In this document: positions 1 to 8,690 of the stretch, piece by piece
How positions within the stretch are numbered: position 1 is the first letter of the stretch
How the letters are laid out: every line of letters begins with the position of its first letter
Source: Jeotgalicoccus sp036782755
GTDB lineage: Bacteria > Bacillota > Bacilli > Staphylococcales > Salinicoccaceae
Direction: 5' to 3'
DNA: 64,000 bases
Assembly: GCA_036782755.1 (NCBI GenBank)
Contig: DAIPYL010000003.1
Coordinates: forward strand, 13,911-77,910
Position numbers and translations under genes: made by a program
Notes under the pieces: generated by a model
The model's database searches: none
What the model was told of the DNA's origin: nothing
What the model saw: only the letters and a program-made list of their open reading frames with translations

Positions 1-300
1 CCCGAACTTCGCATTACCGATTTTAATACTGCATGGACAAAAGATAATTATACGCCTGACAGCGATATAGACAGCGTTATTTATATCGCCGACGGCAGAA
101 CTTATATTTACTCGGATGCCGCGCTGCATATGCTCGCGGATGCAAACAGATTATTTAAACCTGTTATTCTGCTTAAACTGATTCCTAAGTTTATAAGGGA
201 TACAATTTATAAACTAATTGCAAAATACCGAAAGAGTATTCCTGTGAAAAATGTATGCGAACGGCCGACTGAGAAATTTTTGGATATGTATTTAAAATAA
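1..300 (+). CDS. DCC family (DUF393) thiol-disulfide oxidoreductase-like protein, 3' part
   Basis: The reading frame is open from base 1 and stops with TAA at 298-300, so only the last 99 residues are present. The fragment has the features of the DUF393/DCC family C-terminus: a DSVIYI strand followed by a Gly-Arg turn and Tyr, SDAALHML, a hydrophobic stretch, and IPKFIRDTIYKLIAKYR followed by a Cys near the end. The family is named for an N-terminal DxxCxxC redox motif, which lies outside this window. It is thought to be a thioredoxin-like redox protein, but the substrate is unknown. A terminator follows the stop directly, so it ends its transcription unit. Confidence 0.75.
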   Translation, partial: PELRITDFNTAWTKDNYTPDSDIDSVIYIADGRTYIYSDAALHMLADANRLFKPVILLKLIPKFIRDTIYKLIAKYRKSIPVKNVCERPTEKFLDMYLK

Positions 301-337
301 GCTGCTGCACATCATTGATGTACAGCAGCTTATTTTT
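299..337 (+). terminator. Intrinsic terminator after the DCC-family gene
   Basis: AAGCTGCTG pairs with CAGCAGCTT around a short ATCA/TGAT-closed loop, and a T-rich tail follows. The 5' arm begins in the stop codon of the upstream gene. Confidence 0.85.
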
Positions 338-413
338 TCAATTAACAGATATTTATTCCGATTGATTCAGGGTAAATAAGACTATCTATTTAAATATACA
401 GGAGGTTTTCTCA

Positions 414-953
414 TTGCTCGAATTCGACAAATTGATATTTGACGGACCCGATGTCATTATAAGAACCGTCTTAATCGGCTTGATGGCATACGTCTCTGTC
501 ATCATTATTATCAGAGCCAGCGGCAAACGTTCGCTGTCACAGCTTAATGCGTTCGATTTTATCGTTACTGTAGCGATCGGTTCGATACTTGCAAGCATTA
601 TTATCAACCGCAATGTCACCATTTCTCAAGGTATTACAGCTTTTTTAGTGCTGATGATTATGCAGTATATTATTACAAAACTTTCAATTCACAGCGGGAC
701 AATAAATAAATATATTAAAGCTTCACCTGCACTCCTTTTTCATAATGGAGAATTTTATTATGAAAACATGAAGCAGGAACGCGTCGTGGAAAATGAAATT
801 AAACAAGCAATCCGTTCGAATGGCAGCGGCGATATGACCGACGTGCAAGCTGTCATAATTGAAACCGACGGCAGTCTTTCAATCATCAATAAGAAGTCAG
901 GTGAAGATGATATAGATCTGGATTCCCCGTTGTTCAGCGAAGTTAAGAAATAA
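414..953 (+). CDS. DUF421 (YetF-type) membrane protein
   Basis: This 179-residue protein has three predicted membrane segments (about residues 16-36, 47-64 and 70-88) and then a soluble C-terminal domain of about 90 residues. The stretch RASGKRSLSQLNAFDFIV followed by the GSI motif is typical of the DUF421/YetF family, known from Bacillus YetF and YrbG. Their role is poorly defined and no enzymatic activity can be claimed. The start is TTG at 414, chosen because AGGAGG at 400-405 sits 8 bases upstream and no in-frame ATG has comparable spacing. It is slightly shorter than the usual 200-230 residues of the family. It converges on the AEC permease gene. Confidence 0.85.
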   Translation: MLEFDKLIFDGPDVIIRTVLIGLMAYVSVIIIIRASGKRSLSQLNAFDFIVTVAIGSILASIIINRNVTISQGITAFLVLMIMQYIITKLSIHSGTINKYIKASPALLFHNGEFYYENMKQERVVENEIKQAIRSNGSGDMTDVQAVIIETDGSLSIINKKSGEDDIDLDSPLFSEVKK

Positions 954-967
954 AGTACTCTGTGTTA

Positions 968-1891
968 TTAAAACACGTTCAGCGCTGTATAGATGACAAG
1001 AGGCAGCGTTATTGCGCTTAACAACGTGCTCATCATTACAATCTCTGCGGCATATTCCGGATCGTCACTGTATTGCTGTGCAATCACCGAACTGTTAACA
1101 CTTGCAGGCATCGCGGTCGTAATCAGTATCGCCTGTGCAACGACACCTTCCACGTTAAACAATAACAGCATCGGCAGTGCCATTGCCGGTATGATTAACA
1201 GTTTTACCGCTGTTGCGATAAATGCAGTAAATCGCAGGTGACGGAATCTTATTCCGGCAATCTGAGTTCCGAGGATAAACAGCACCATGCCGATCATTGC
1301 GTCTCTTATGTAATCAAGTGACGATATTACCGGTGCCGGCAGAGTGATATTGAAATAATTAAATATCAGACCTAAAAACAAACCGTAAAATATCGGCATT
1401 TTAAAGTAGCCGAGGAGTGCTTTAAATTTCCCGACATTTTCTGCACTCAGGACGAAGATGCCGTATGAGTACGCAATGATATTTTGGAATACAACCATCA
1501 TGACCTGAACACTCATGGCAAATGGATCACTTTTAAATACCAGGTCGTTTACCGGCACGCCGTAATTTCCGGCATTATAAAAAAGACTTGAGTTCGTAAA
1601 TAACACAGTATGCTGTCCTTTGACACCGGATATTGCCGCAACAATTCTCGACACGGCGTAAGATATCAGCGCAAAGATAAATAGAAAAACCATTATATAT
1701 AACAGAAGGCCGAAATCTATATCCGAGCTGTAGAGGTTCATAAATATGAACCCCGGAATAATATAATTGACCATCAGTTTGCCGAGTGTCGGCCGGTCGA
1801 GGTTTAATTTCAGCTGCGTCACGTAACCGATAAAAACAATGATCGCTATCGGCAGCATAACGTTCGTTAAAATAAACAGAAACTCAGTCAT
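968..1891 (-). CDS. AEC family transporter (auxin efflux carrier / malate permease type)
   Basis: This 307-residue, very hydrophobic protein has about ten predicted membrane helices in two halves. Family features include the N-terminal VMLPIAIIVFIGYVTQ helix, the GKLMVNYIIPGFIF segment and the late TAMPASVNSSVIAQQY motif. AEC members carry organic acids such as malate, or related anions, across the cytoplasmic membrane. The substrate here cannot be read from sequence. The ATG has a GGGGAG site upstream. The YaiI-family gene ends 15 bases before this start on the same strand, so the two are probably co-transcribed. Confidence 0.85.
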   Translation of the reverse strand: MTEFLFILTNVMLPIAIIVFIGYVTQLKLNLDRPTLGKLMVNYIIPGFIFMNLYSSDIDFGLLLYIMVFLFIFALISYAVSRIVAAISGVKGQHTVLFTNSSLFYNAGNYGVPVNDLVFKSDPFAMSVQVMMVVFQNIIAYSYGIFVLSAENVGKFKALLGYFKMPIFYGLFLGLIFNYFNITLPAPVISSLDYIRDAMIGMVLFILGTQIAGIRFRHLRFTAFIATAVKLLIIPAMALPMLLLFNVEGVVAQAILITTAMPASVNSSVIAQQYSDDPEYAAEIVMMSTLLSAITLPLVIYTALNVF

Positions 1892-1906
1892 CGATGTTTT
1901 CTCCCC

Positions 1907-2350
1907 TTACTTTTCTGCAATTGCTTGTTTAAATAACGTTAAGAATGAATGCTTATCTTCCTGGGACAATGCTTTCGGCCCTTTTGTCCGTCCGCCGCCT
2001 CTTCGGATTACACTGCTCATATGACGTGTTTCGAGCAGATGATCCATATTCATTTTATTATACTCAAAACCGGTATGATGCAGTACTTTACAGCCTTTCG
2101 GCAGCAGCAGTGACGCCAGACCGTAATCCTGCGTGACAATCACATCCCCCGCTTCTGCGAGCTGGACAATTTTATAATCTGCAGCATCCGGACCAGCGTC
2201 GACATATACTGCTCTTACATGTGAATCGAGTTCCCTCGAACTGAAGTGTGAAAGACTCGATACGAGTACAACTTCAATATTTTTATCTTCAGTTTCTTTC
2301 GCGACAATATCCTTTACCGGACAGGCATCCGCGTCGATAATAACTTTCAT
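1907..2350 (-). CDS. YaiI/YqxD family protein (DUF188, NYN/PIN-like)
   Basis: This 147-residue protein has the full DUF188 signature: N-terminal VIIDADACPVKDI, then SSLSHFSS, VYVDAGPDAADYKIVQLAEAGDVIVTQD and the C-terminal RRGGGRTKGPKA. Its conserved acidic residues (Asp6 and Asp8, and Asp residues near 63-68) resemble the metal site of PIN/NYN nucleases. Nuclease activity is a fold-based inference and has no sequence proof here. The length is typical for the family. The start has an AAGGGCGG site. It is the first gene of a likely two-gene unit with the AEC permease. Confidence 0.9.
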   Translation of the reverse strand: MKVIIDADACPVKDIVAKETEDKNIEVVLVSSLSHFSSRELDSHVRAVYVDAGPDAADYKIVQLAEAGDVIVTQDYGLASLLLPKGCKVLHHTGFEYNKMNMDHLLETRHMSSVIRRGGGRTKGPKALSQEDKHSFLTLFKQAIAEK

Positions 2351-2479
2351 AAAACAGCACCGCCCTTTCGTTAGAATCTTAATTATATCAAATATAATTT
2401 ACTATTCCGCTCCAATTTCCAACCCCTGCAGTTTCTTCCTCTTTATTTTGATAATTTATGATAAAAAAATAAATTTATT

Positions 2480-2496
2480 TTGGTTAATTTAACCAA
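2480..2496. promoter_or_regulatory. 17-base perfect palindrome upstream of the NCS2 permease (operator candidate)
   Basis: TTGGTTAA, a single T, then TTAACCAA form perfect 8-base arms. It lies about 80 bases before the NCS2 start and just upstream of a TTGACA (2503-2508) that lacks a well-spaced -10. The position suggests a regulator site, but the regulator is not identifiable. Confidence 0.45.
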
Positions 2497-2575
2497 TGAT
2501 TTTTGACATGTTTTTCTTTATTATAGGGTAGGTTATTAAAAATACTATTAAATAGGAAACGGTGTGATATGAGAC

Positions 2576-3946
2576 ATGATGAAACATTTAAAAAATGTCG
2601 ATAACTGGCTTGGCGGCCTTCAGTGGTTAATGTATATATTTATCAATACAGTTGTTGTACCGATTACGATGGGGGCAGCTTTTGATCTGTCACAGGCGGA
2701 AATCGTCAGTACAATGCAGTTCTCATTTATTCTCGGCGGAATCGCTTGTCTGATGCAGGTATTTATCGGTCACAGAAGACCGATTATGGACGGACCTTCA
2801 GGTCTTTGGTGGGGAGTGCTTCTGGCACTGTCTTCACTTGCTGCTGCACAAGGCATGCCCATTACAGAAGTTGGCGGCAGTATCGCAACAGGATTAATTA
2901 TTACAGGGATTCTTACTGTAATTATCGGTTTAACCGGTGTCGGATACTACCTGGAAAAATTATTTAACCCAAGTGTTATGGGTGTGTTTATGCTGTTATT
3001 CGGTGTTTCCCTTTGTATCAGTTTCTTCAAAGGTATGGTTGGACTGCCATTTGGCGGCGGAGACGGCCCGACAGAAATCCAAATCGGCCCTGCAATTCTG
3101 TCATTCGTAATTGTTATCCTTGTACTGATTTTAACAATCCGCGGATCTAACAAACTTTCACAGTATGCAATGCTGATCGGTATTATCGTCGGCTGGCCTG
3201 CATACTTATTATTATTTGGTTCAGATGCACAGCTTACAAGCGGCACTGCAAGCTCACTTGAAATCTTCTGGTTCCCGCTCGGTTCACCGGCATGGAATAT
3301 CGGAATTATACTTACAGTAGTGATTACAGGTATGCTTAACTTATCTAAACAGTACGGCTCTATTAAAGGAACAGATCCTATTTATCCGGATTCACCTTCA
3401 ACGAGTAAAGATTACAGAAACTCATTTACAATTACTGGTATTATGACTATCATTCCGGGGTTCCTTGGACTGGTTCCATACTCACCGTTCGTATCATCAA
3501 TCGGATTTATCCAGCAGACTAAGATCTACGAACGTATGCCGTTTATCTTCGGTGCAGTGATGTTCTTCGTAATGGGTGCTATCCCGCAAATCGGTTCATT
3601 CTTTACAATGATTCCGTTAAGCGTAGGGTGTGCAGTATTATTCGTTTCATACGTGCAGCTGTTCGGCTCTGCATGGGACTGGTTCAAACTCGTGGAATTC
3701 AACAGCCTCAATATTTACCGTGCGGCGATTCCTATGTTCTTAGGACTGGTTCTTATGGCAGTACCCGCTTCAGCGTTCGCAAGCCTTCCAGGCTATGTAC
3801 AACCATTACTTTCAAGCGGACTGTTAATGGGTACGATTATTTCCATTGCGATGGAAAACTTCCTGAATTGGGATAAGGTCGGCGCGACGATCTCAAACAA
3901 TATTGGGAAAAATATTGAAAAAGAAGAACCTGTTAATAAGTTATAA
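2576..3946 (+). CDS. NCS2 family uracil/xanthine-type permease
   Basis: This 456-residue membrane protein has about 12-14 predicted helices. It resembles the nucleobase:cation symporter-2 group, with GGLQWLMYIFINTVVVPITMG at the N-terminus, a MDGPSGLWWG segment and a GFLGLVPYSPFVSSIGF stretch where the family carries its substrate-binding region. Uptake of a purine or pyrimidine base is the likely role, with the specific base unresolved. Start 2576 is used because ATG at 2569 is in another frame; Met2 at 2579 is an equal alternative. The Shine-Dalgarno is weak. It is monocistronic, with a palindrome upstream and a strong terminator downstream. Confidence 0.85.
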   Translation: MMKHLKNVDNWLGGLQWLMYIFINTVVVPITMGAAFDLSQAEIVSTMQFSFILGGIACLMQVFIGHRRPIMDGPSGLWWGVLLALSSLAAAQGMPITEVGGSIATGLIITGILTVIIGLTGVGYYLEKLFNPSVMGVFMLLFGVSLCISFFKGMVGLPFGGGDGPTEIQIGPAILSFVIVILVLILTIRGSNKLSQYAMLIGIIVGWPAYLLLFGSDAQLTSGTASSLEIFWFPLGSPAWNIGIILTVVITGMLNLSKQYGSIKGTDPIYPDSPSTSKDYRNSFTITGIMTIIPGFLGLVPYSPFVSSIGFIQQTKIYERMPFIFGAVMFFVMGAIPQIGSFFTMIPLSVGCAVLFVSYVQLFGSAWDWFKLVEFNSLNIYRAAIPMFLGLVLMAVPASAFASLPGYVQPLLSSGLLMGTIISIAMENFLNWDKVGATISNNIGKNIEKEEPVNKL

Positions 3947-3953
3947 GTAAATT

Positions 3954-3988
3954 AAAAAAGCTCTGTCCACAAGGACGGAGCTTTTTTT
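3954..3988. terminator. Intrinsic terminator after the NCS2 permease
   Basis: AGCTCTGTCC and GGACGGAGCT pair around an ACAA loop, with an A-run before and a T-run after, so it can work in both directions. Confidence 0.92.
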
Positions 3989-4075
3989 GTATGTGTCAGC
4001 GAGATAAATCCTCTCAAGAATATGATAAAGTAGAGATAGTGTCAGATAAAATGAATAAAGTGAGGGGTTCGAAAT

Positions 4076-4585
4076 ATGGACGTAAAATATCCTATTGGTA
4101 AATTGCAGGTTCCTGAGAACGTTACGCTTAACGACATTCAAAAATATCTTGGTGACATCAGTACTTATACTGAACGTCTCCGAGCTGAAGTTGATTCACT
4201 GACTGAAGCAGAGTTAAATAAAACTTACCGCGAAGGCAGCTGGAACGTTCGGCAGCTGGTTCATCATATCGCTGATTCACAGCTGAATATGTATCAGCGT
4301 CTGAAGCTTGCTTTAACTGATGATAATCCCAAAGTTCCGGAGTTCATTCAGGATAAATGGGCAGTACTTCCGGACAGCAAGCTGCCGGTCGAGAGTTCGA
4401 TTAAAATACTTGAAGGCATTAACGAACACGTTGCTGCGCTTGGCAACAGCTTAACTGAAGATCAGCTTACACGTGTGTTCACACATCAGATAAACGGTGA
4501 GATTTCAGTCGGCACCAAAGTTGCCAAATTATCGTGGCACGAAGAACATCATTTAGCCCATATTAAAATTGCACTTTCAAAATAA
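4076..4585 (+). CDS. bstA: YfiT-type bacillithiol transferase (DinB-like fold)
   Basis: This 169-residue protein matches the YfiT/BstA family: N-terminal YPIGKLQVPENV, the LVHHIADSQLNMYQRLK helix, and C-terminal WHEEHHLAHIKIAL. The His in the first helix and the two His of the last motif are the expected metal ligands of the four-helix DinB fold. Members transfer bacillithiol to electrophiles and help detoxify antibiotics or alkylating agents in Firmicutes. Function is assigned by family only, and substrates are unknown. A GAGGGG site precedes the ATG, and the gene stands alone between two terminators. Confidence 0.85.
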   Translation: MDVKYPIGKLQVPENVTLNDIQKYLGDISTYTERLRAEVDSLTEAELNKTYREGSWNVRQLVHHIADSQLNMYQRLKLALTDDNPKVPEFIQDKWAVLPDSKLPVESSIKILEGINEHVAALGNSLTEDQLTRVFTHQINGEISVGTKVAKLSWHEEHHLAHIKIALSK

Positions 4586-4592
4586 ATACACT

Positions 4593-4630
4593 GAAAGCTC
4601 CCTTGAAAAATTCCAAGGGAGCTTCTTTTA
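4593..4630. terminator. Bidirectional terminator between bstA and the lipoprotein gene
   Basis: AAGCTCCCTTG pairs with CAAGGGAGCTT around AAAAATTC. It lies between convergent genes and its right edge overlaps the lipoprotein stop. Confidence 0.9.
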
Positions 4631-5605
4631 TTCGAGTTCAATAATATTTAATTCAAGCAAATGATCGTCGTGGAAACTGATATTAATATAGTTCGCACCT
4701 TTAACTTCAGACAGATATGCAGGTACTGCTGTAATCTTTTCAGTTTCTATAAAGTTACGGCCTTTGTAATAACTGATATAAGCAGGTGCCGTAATTACAT
4801 AGTCTTCACCTGAGTCATATTCCAGTGCCCCCGTAACATAATAATTTTCATCTTCGACAAAATTTCCATTGTTATCAATACGTTCACCGGTAAATACATC
4901 GTCCCCTGTCAGGAATTCCTGACCGAACATAATTGTTCCGGCCATATCGTCTTCCACAGGTTTACCGCGTCCAAGGAGCTCATCTGGCGTCGTACTTATT
5001 TCATTACCTGCCGATGCTTCTTCTGTAGCTTTATTGATTAGCTCAACAGTATCCTGTTCCGGCCGGTTGAAACTTACTATCACACGATCCGCTTCAGGTA
5101 CATTTTCTATAATGTGCGGGCCGTCATGTCCATAGTTATTTGTTTTAATAAATTCATCGCCGTAAAAGTACGATACATAAGACGCTGTCGTGACAGTATA
5201 ATCCTGTTCTCCATTGTACTCTATCGGATTTGTGCGTGTCATATGGCCGCGTGCATCATCTTCACCGCTGTAATTAATCCAGTGACCTTCGACGAGCTCA
5301 ATATCTGCCATTAAATTAACCGGTTTTGCAGGTTCATCTTCTGACCCTTCTTCATTTGATGACTCATCCGCAGCAGTCTCTGTACTTTCACTGCTGTCAT
5401 CCTTCGACGTTTCCTCAGCTTTCGTGTTTTCCTCTTGATCCACGACTTCTTCAGTTTCTTCCGGTTCCGTTACCTCTGAGTCTCCTGTATCAGTCCCCTC
5501 CACCCCTGTTTCTTCTACTTCAGGTTCATCTGCCGGCACTTCATCTGTATCACTGCAGCCTGTCAGTATAAACGCCCCCGCGAGTATAAGTGTAAACAGC
5601 CTCAT
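4628..5605 (-). CDS. Secreted lipoprotein with acidic linker and duplicated C-terminal module
   Basis: The start chosen is Met at 5605 (MRLFTLILAGAFILTGC). A longer frame exists, but this ATG has GGGGAGAGG upstream and gives a clean lipoprotein signal with lipobox LTGC (Cys19). After the Cys comes a roughly 85-residue linker rich in Glu, Asp, Thr and Ser, then a domain of about 220 residues. That domain contains two related modules: YNGEQDYTVTTASYVSYFYG with DEFIKT in the first, and YDSGEDYVITAPAYISYYKG with RNFIET in the second. I do not recognise the domain. It is probably anchored to the outer face of the membrane with the acidic linker spanning the wall. It has no operon partners. Confidence 0.8.
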   Translation of the reverse strand: MRLFTLILAGAFILTGCSDTDEVPADEPEVEETGVEGTDTGDSEVTEPEETEEVVDQEENTKAEETSKDDSSESTETAADESSNEEGSEDEPAKPVNLMADIELVEGHWINYSGEDDARGHMTRTNPIEYNGEQDYTVTTASYVSYFYGDEFIKTNNYGHDGPHIIENVPEADRVIVSFNRPEQDTVELINKATEEASAGNEISTTPDELLGRGKPVEDDMAGTIMFGQEFLTGDDVFTGERIDNNGNFVEDENYYVTGALEYDSGEDYVITAPAYISYYKGRNFIETEKITAVPAYLSEVKGANYINISFHDDHLLELNIIELE

Positions 5606-5732
5606 GGCCTCTCCCCCTGTTTTTCTATTCCCCTTAATTGTATGTAACATTATTAACCTATACCCATATTTTCCGAAAATAATAAAACACTGCCTGATTT
5701 TTCATCAGACAGCGTTTATTTAATCTATTTAC

Positions 5733-6449
5733 TTAAGGATTATTTGACCATAACCCAGCGTGTTTCAGTACAACACGTTTGTTTAATTTAAGCTGTGCAA
5801 CAATCAGTTCAGCCAGGTCTTCAGGCTGCATTACTTTCTCAGGATTGCCGTCTGTTAAATTCAGTTCAACAGCCATATCAGTTGCGACTGTACTTGGTGT
5901 TAAAGTCGTCACACGGATATTATGCTTACGCACTTCCATCATCAGTGATTCACTTAAGCCGATAACCGCAGCTTTTGATGCAGAGTATGCACTTGTAATT
6001 GCGCCGCCTTTTTGTCCGGCAGTTGATGAAATGTTAATGATGTCGCCTGTATTGCGTTCGATCATTTCAGGCAGTACTGCACGCGTTGTGTAGTAAACAC
6101 CGTTAACGTTAACATTTAAAATGTTCGTCCACTCTTCAGGAGTCAGCTCCATGAAGTTTCCAAACTTCGAAATACCTGCGTTGTTTAACAGAATATCAAT
6201 CGGTCCTAATTCGCCGCGAATTGACTCTACTGCTGAAGTAATTGCATCGATATCTGATACATCCGCTGCAGCGATTGCTGTTTTAACATCGTAGTTTTTA
6301 AGCTCTTCCTGAACTTTTTCCAGGTTCTCAATAGTACGGCCGACAAGACCGATGTTTACACCTTCTGCTGCAAGAGCAAGCGCTGCCGCACGGCCGATAC
6401 CGCGGCCTGCTCCTGTAATTAATGCTGTTTTACCACTTATGTTCTGCAT
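5733..6449 (-). CDS. Short-chain dehydrogenase/reductase (FabG-like)
   Basis: This 238-residue classical SDR has the NAD(P)-binding TGAGRGIG at 12-19, NNAG at 89-92, the catalytic Ser near 141-142, and Tyr155/Lys159 in YSASK. It reduces or oxidises a carbonyl/hydroxyl group using NAD(P)(H). Similarity to 3-oxoacyl-ACP reductases is strong, but it is not beside any fatty-acid genes, so it is more likely an accessory reductase than the essential FabG. The C-terminus HAGLWSNNP is family-like. An AAGGAG site precedes the ATG. It is monocistronic. Confidence 0.88.
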   Translation of the reverse strand: MQNISGKTALITGAGRGIGRAAALALAAEGVNIGLVGRTIENLEKVQEELKNYDVKTAIAAADVSDIDAITSAVESIRGELGPIDILLNNAGISKFGNFMELTPEEWTNILNVNVNGVYYTTRAVLPEMIERNTGDIINISSTAGQKGGAITSAYSASKAAVIGLSESLMMEVRKHNIRVTTLTPSTVATDMAVELNLTDGNPEKVMQPEDLAELIVAQLKLNKRVVLKHAGLWSNNP

Positions 6450-6515
6450 GTTGAAATCTCCTTTAACTCTTTACTTCATTAATAATTTTATCACGATACT
6501 TATATTTAAGATAAC

Positions 6516-7196
6516 TTATGAATTTAAAATACCGGCTAATTCATGGAGTTCTTTAATCTCGTAATCCGCTTCAATATCAGTCTCGTTTTCCAGTCCGTAA
6601 GGATTGTACCAGACGGAATCAATATCTGCATTATTGGCACCTGCAATATCGGAAATAAGGCTGTCACCGATCATCAGTATGTCAGCAGATTCCAAACCTG
6701 CCCGCTTCATACTCTCTGTAAAGAATCTGATATTCGGCTTTGCACTGCCGATATCATCCGATACATATAAATCAGTAAAATACCGCTTCAAGCCTGAGAG
6801 CTGCAGTCTGTTTTTCTGCATTGTCAGCATCCCGTTGGATGCTGCATATATTTTATAATCCGCTGATATATTCTTCAGCACTTCCTCAATACCGGGTTCC
6901 ATAATGTACTGCTCTCCGAGAAGTTTTCCAAAATGCTCTTTGGCAAGATTACTGTCGTAATCCAAACCAAGTGTTTCCGACAGCTCGGCGAACCTTATAT
7001 CGAGCACATCCGCCACTGACAGCAATTCCTCTTTCTGCTGTTTCCATAAACGTTCATCGATTGCAGAAAACGATTCAAATACATCTTTGTTATATTCAAG
7101 ATTGAGCGTCGAGAAAGTTTTCTTTAACGCACTCTCGCTGCATTTTTTAAAGTTAAATACTGTATCATCGATATCCAGAAAAATAGCTTTATACAT
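6516..7196 (-). CDS. HAD hydrolase of the YjjG/YfnB type (noncanonical pyrimidine nucleotidase)
   Basis: This 226-residue HAD protein has motif I DIDDTV at residues 8-13, motif II SNG near residue 120, a Lys in SAKPN (motif III), and motif IV GDSLISDI. The cap and the spacing from motif I fit the YjjG subfamily, whose members dephosphorylate nucleoside monophosphates, including damaged pyrimidine nucleotides. The substrate is inferred from family. GGGAGT lies upstream of the ATG. It shares strand with the SDR gene, but the 66-base spacer has no obvious promoter, so co-transcription is possible. Confidence 0.85.
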   Translation of the reverse strand: MYKAIFLDIDDTVFNFKKCSESALKKTFSTLNLEYNKDVFESFSAIDERLWKQQKEELLSVADVLDIRFAELSETLGLDYDSNLAKEHFGKLLGEQYIMEPGIEEVLKNISADYKIYAASNGMLTMQKNRLQLSGLKRYFTDLYVSDDIGSAKPNIRFFTESMKRAGLESADILMIGDSLISDIAGANNADIDSVWYNPYGLENETDIEADYEIKELHELAGILNS

Positions 7197-7332
7197 ATAA
7201 TTACTCCCGTAAATTATTTAGTTGTAAACTCAAAGTCCACGGTAGCAATAATAATTAAGATACTCAATGCTTTCATTTGTATGCTGAATTATTATATTCT
7301 TAAAGTATAATCTAAACAGATGAGGTGCAATG

Positions 7333-7716
7333 ATGAATATAATCGTTACCAGCCTGTTCGTTGATAATCAGGACAAAGCATTAGCTTTCTATACCGATAT
7401 CCTCGGCTTCGTTAAAAAACATGACGTGCCAGCAGGAAACTTCAGATGGATTACAGTCGTCTCTAAAGACAACGAGCACGGTACGGAGCTCGTCCTTGAA
7501 CCGAATGACAATATTGCAGCACAGGACTATCAGAACAGCCTCATGCAGCAGGGAATACCTGCAACGATGTTCGGAACAGATAACATTGATAAAGAATACG
7601 AGAGCTTAAAATCACATGGTGTAGAATTTACGATGGAACCGACAGCAGCCGGTGACATAAAACTCGCAATATTTAACGATACATGCGGCAATTTAATACA
7701 GCTTATCGAACAGTGA
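7333..7716 (+). CDS. VOC family protein (glyoxalase/bleomycin-resistance fold)
   Basis: This protein of about 127 residues has one vicinal-oxygen-chelate domain: FVDNQDKALAFYTDILGFVKKHD, an ELVLEP strand, and C-terminal FNDTCGNLIQLIE. The last Glu in a GNLIQLIE-type motif is a usual metal ligand. The reaction cannot be told from sequence; related proteins are lyases, dioxygenases or drug-binding proteins. Two adjacent ATG codons (7330, 7333) are possible, and I prefer 7333 because GAGGTG at 7322-7327 is too close to the first. A staphylococcal-type terminator follows. Confidence 0.85.
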   Translation: MNIIVTSLFVDNQDKALAFYTDILGFVKKHDVPAGNFRWITVVSKDNEHGTELVLEPNDNIAAQDYQNSLMQQGIPATMFGTDNIDKEYESLKSHGVEFTMEPTAAGDIKLAIFNDTCGNLIQLIEQ

Positions 7717-7718
7717 AA

Positions 7719-7765
7719 AGGGGCTGGGACATAAATATCTCTAGGCTTTTGTCCCAGCTCCTCTT
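7719..7765. terminator. GGGCTGGGACA-type intergenic hairpin terminator
   Basis: GGGCTGGGACA pairs with TGTCCCAGCTC around an 18-base AT-rich loop, with a T-rich tail. The GGCTGGGACATAAA element recurs between genes in staphylococci. It lies between convergent genes and can serve both. Confidence 0.85.
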
Positions 7766-7768
7766 ATT

Positions 7769-8605
7769 TTAAATCAAACTGAGTTTTGTCAGCCCGTCCG
7801 GCAGCATCTCTGCAATATAAATATCACCATACTTATCCACCGTTAAACCATGTCCATAAGTTCCGAATGTGCGGCATCTGCCAATAAACTCATCTTCAGA
7901 ATTAAACACATGCAGCGCCGGAACCTGGTCTGTCACATAGATAAAACCGTCTTTATCCTGATATATATCCATAGGATGATAAACATTGGATAACTCTTTT
8001 AAATACTTTCCGTTCTGATCAAAAATCTGCACCCGGTTATTCTCCCTATCAGTTACAAGTACTCTGTCTTTCTGATCCACTAAAATCGCATGTGGTGTAA
8101 TGAAGCTTCCTTGTTCCGAACCGATTTTTCCCCATGTTTTTACTAATTCTCCGGAAGGATTAAGATGATGAACATGTGTATTACCGTATCCATCCGAAAC
8201 GTACATATTATTATCTTTTGAGAATGCAATATCCGAAGGATGATTAAATGGCTCACCCGTATTTCCAGGGTTATTTTTATCTCCCATCATACGGAGCAGT
8301 TCTCCATCTTTATTGAAAACTGCGATTCTGTGATGATCCCTTTCCACTACGAAAACTTCACCTGCCGGACTGATTTCCACGTAATGTGCATCTGTAATTT
8401 CCTTATTACGCCATTGATTAACCATCTTTCCCTCAGCATTAAAAATCAGCATAAAAGGGTCGCTTCTCTGAAGTACGTATATATGTCCTTCATCATCATT
8501 TGATACAGCCGTAATATTCTTAAGGTAGTGTGTTGCCTTGTCCTCTGCCCATTGACTGTCCACTCTGTATTTCCTGTCTCCTAATCCGAATACCTGGTAA
8601 TCCAT
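7769..8605 (-). CDS. NHL-repeat beta-propeller protein
   Basis: This 278-residue protein is built of repeated blades. Each has a pattern like HPSDIAFSKDNNMYVSDGYGN or HAILVDQKDRVLVTDRENNRV followed by a V-x-x-F/L-x-x-G turn. About six blades are visible, as in the NHL propellers and the lyase domain of peptidyl-glycine amidating enzymes. There is no signal peptide, so it is probably cytoplasmic, and the ligand or activity is unknown. AGGGGTGA lies upstream of the ATG. It converges on the VOC gene, and the DUF4385 gene lies upstream on the same strand. Confidence 0.82.
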   Translation of the reverse strand: MDYQVFGLGDRKYRVDSQWAEDKATHYLKNITAVSNDDEGHIYVLQRSDPFMLIFNAEGKMVNQWRNKEITDAHYVEISPAGEVFVVERDHHRIAVFNKDGELLRMMGDKNNPGNTGEPFNHPSDIAFSKDNNMYVSDGYGNTHVHHLNPSGELVKTWGKIGSEQGSFITPHAILVDQKDRVLVTDRENNRVQIFDQNGKYLKELSNVYHPMDIYQDKDGFIYVTDQVPALHVFNSEDEFIGRCRTFGTYGHGLTVDKYGDIYIAEMLPDGLTKLSLI

Positions 8606-8690
8606 ACTTTAATCACCCCTGAGCATCGTTTACTGTACAATACCACATTAACAAAAAGCACTCCCGATTTTAAGAGAGATTTTTCATATA

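Noticed and set aside
2503..2531. Sigma-A promoter from the TTGACA before the NCS2 permease
   Set aside because: The nearest TATA-like element is only 12-13 bases away and none lies at 16-18 bases.
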